A stretch of DNA of 64,000 nucleotides from assembly GCA_016584305.1 (NCBI GenBank), contig JACEEZ010016432.1, positions 62,001 through 126,000 on the forward strand. The letters run 5' to 3'. Numbering within the stretch: the first letter of the stretch is position 1; each line of letters opens with the position of its first letter. Under the pieces are notes generated by a model. That model was given only the letters and a program-made list of their open reading frames with translations. It was not told the DNA's origin and ran no database searches. Of this stretch, positions 63,813-64,000 are shown one piece after another. Source of the DNA: Chionoecetes opilio (taxonomy: Eukaryota > Arthropoda > Malacostraca > Decapoda > Majidae). The translations under genes were made by a program, and so were the position numbers.

Positions 63813-64000
63813 ACAACTTTTCCCTTCATAATCAAATACATAAAATAATGAATAAATCAACACGGATAAAGTAAAATAATGATAAATAGGACACAATAAG
63901 CCTAAAAAAAACAATGAAATAACGAAGAATTCATGAAATATCGTGTTTTTAAAGATGGCCGAAAAAAACTCAAATTCACCACAACAAAAATCGACTTTCT
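63813..64000. other. AT-rich window end, no feature
   Basis: No gene or element end recognised. Confidence 0.5.

Noticed and set aside
1..64000. CRISPR arrays, rRNA, tRNA genes
   Set aside because: Tandem repeats present are satellites or coding repeats without unique spacers; no conserved RNA cores were recognised.

Overview
The window looks like intergenic and intronic DNA from an arthropod, most likely a decapod crustacean. That assignment is inference: it rests on a GalEa-like Ty1/copia element, several Jockey/CR1-type non-LTR families of the kind common in decapods, spliceosomal introns, AT-rich sequence and abundant microsatellites. No bacterial or viral gene layout, rRNA, tRNA or CRISPR array was seen. 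Almost everything here is transposable elements nested inside one another. Many insertions can be dated relative to one another because target-site duplications (TSDs) and interrupted reading frames are still visible.

Layout. 1-4.0 kb: a Jockey-like ORF1/ORF2 fragment split by a hAT element (8-bp TSD) that itself carries a Tigger-like MITE. 4.0-13.7 kb: a decayed GalEa-like copia element on the minus strand with LTR ends and a 5-bp TSD, inserted into an older non-LTR fragment whose frame resumes on the far side. Its 5' half is occupied by a hAT (ZMYM1-like) relic, a Tigger-like MITE, an element bounded by AT, a CCCATCACC satellite and a Jockey 3' end. 14.0-24.2 kb: a 5.1-kb direct tandem duplication holding CR1 and Jockey fragments and one plausible host-gene last exon. 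The left copy is full of homopolymer-type errors. 24.7-31.7 kb: MITE-type elements (hAT, piggyBac-like, pogo-like) and a possible coding remnant split by one of them. 32-34.6 kb: a relic of an unnamed repeat protein and a hierarchical palindrome. 34.7-46.6 kb: one non-LTR element with a PHD-finger ORF1 and an EN-RT-zinc-knuckle ORF2, broken by an inverted dimer, by a divergent hAT-like transposon and by a Tigger-like MITE. 46.6-48.7 kb: a second non-LTR element on the minus strand. 51.1-52.3 kb: the only intact-looking gene, a 12-finger C2H2 protein on the minus strand. 53.1-63.7 kb: a CR1-like element on the minus strand carrying an intron-containing Tigger element, a second divergent hAT-like copy and a Tigger-like MITE.

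The most noteworthy item is a diverged transposase family present twice (about 38.2-42.6 kb and 58.9-61.6 kb). Both copies show VHWDGK, CFDTT, CRH(H) and AERG motifs in the order expected of a hAT-like RNase H fold, and copy 2 has TAGGGTGCC ends with an 8-bp TSD. I could not name the family from memory. The genes do not form a pathway. What they record is a layered history in which LINEs were repeatedly used as landing sites by DNA transposons.
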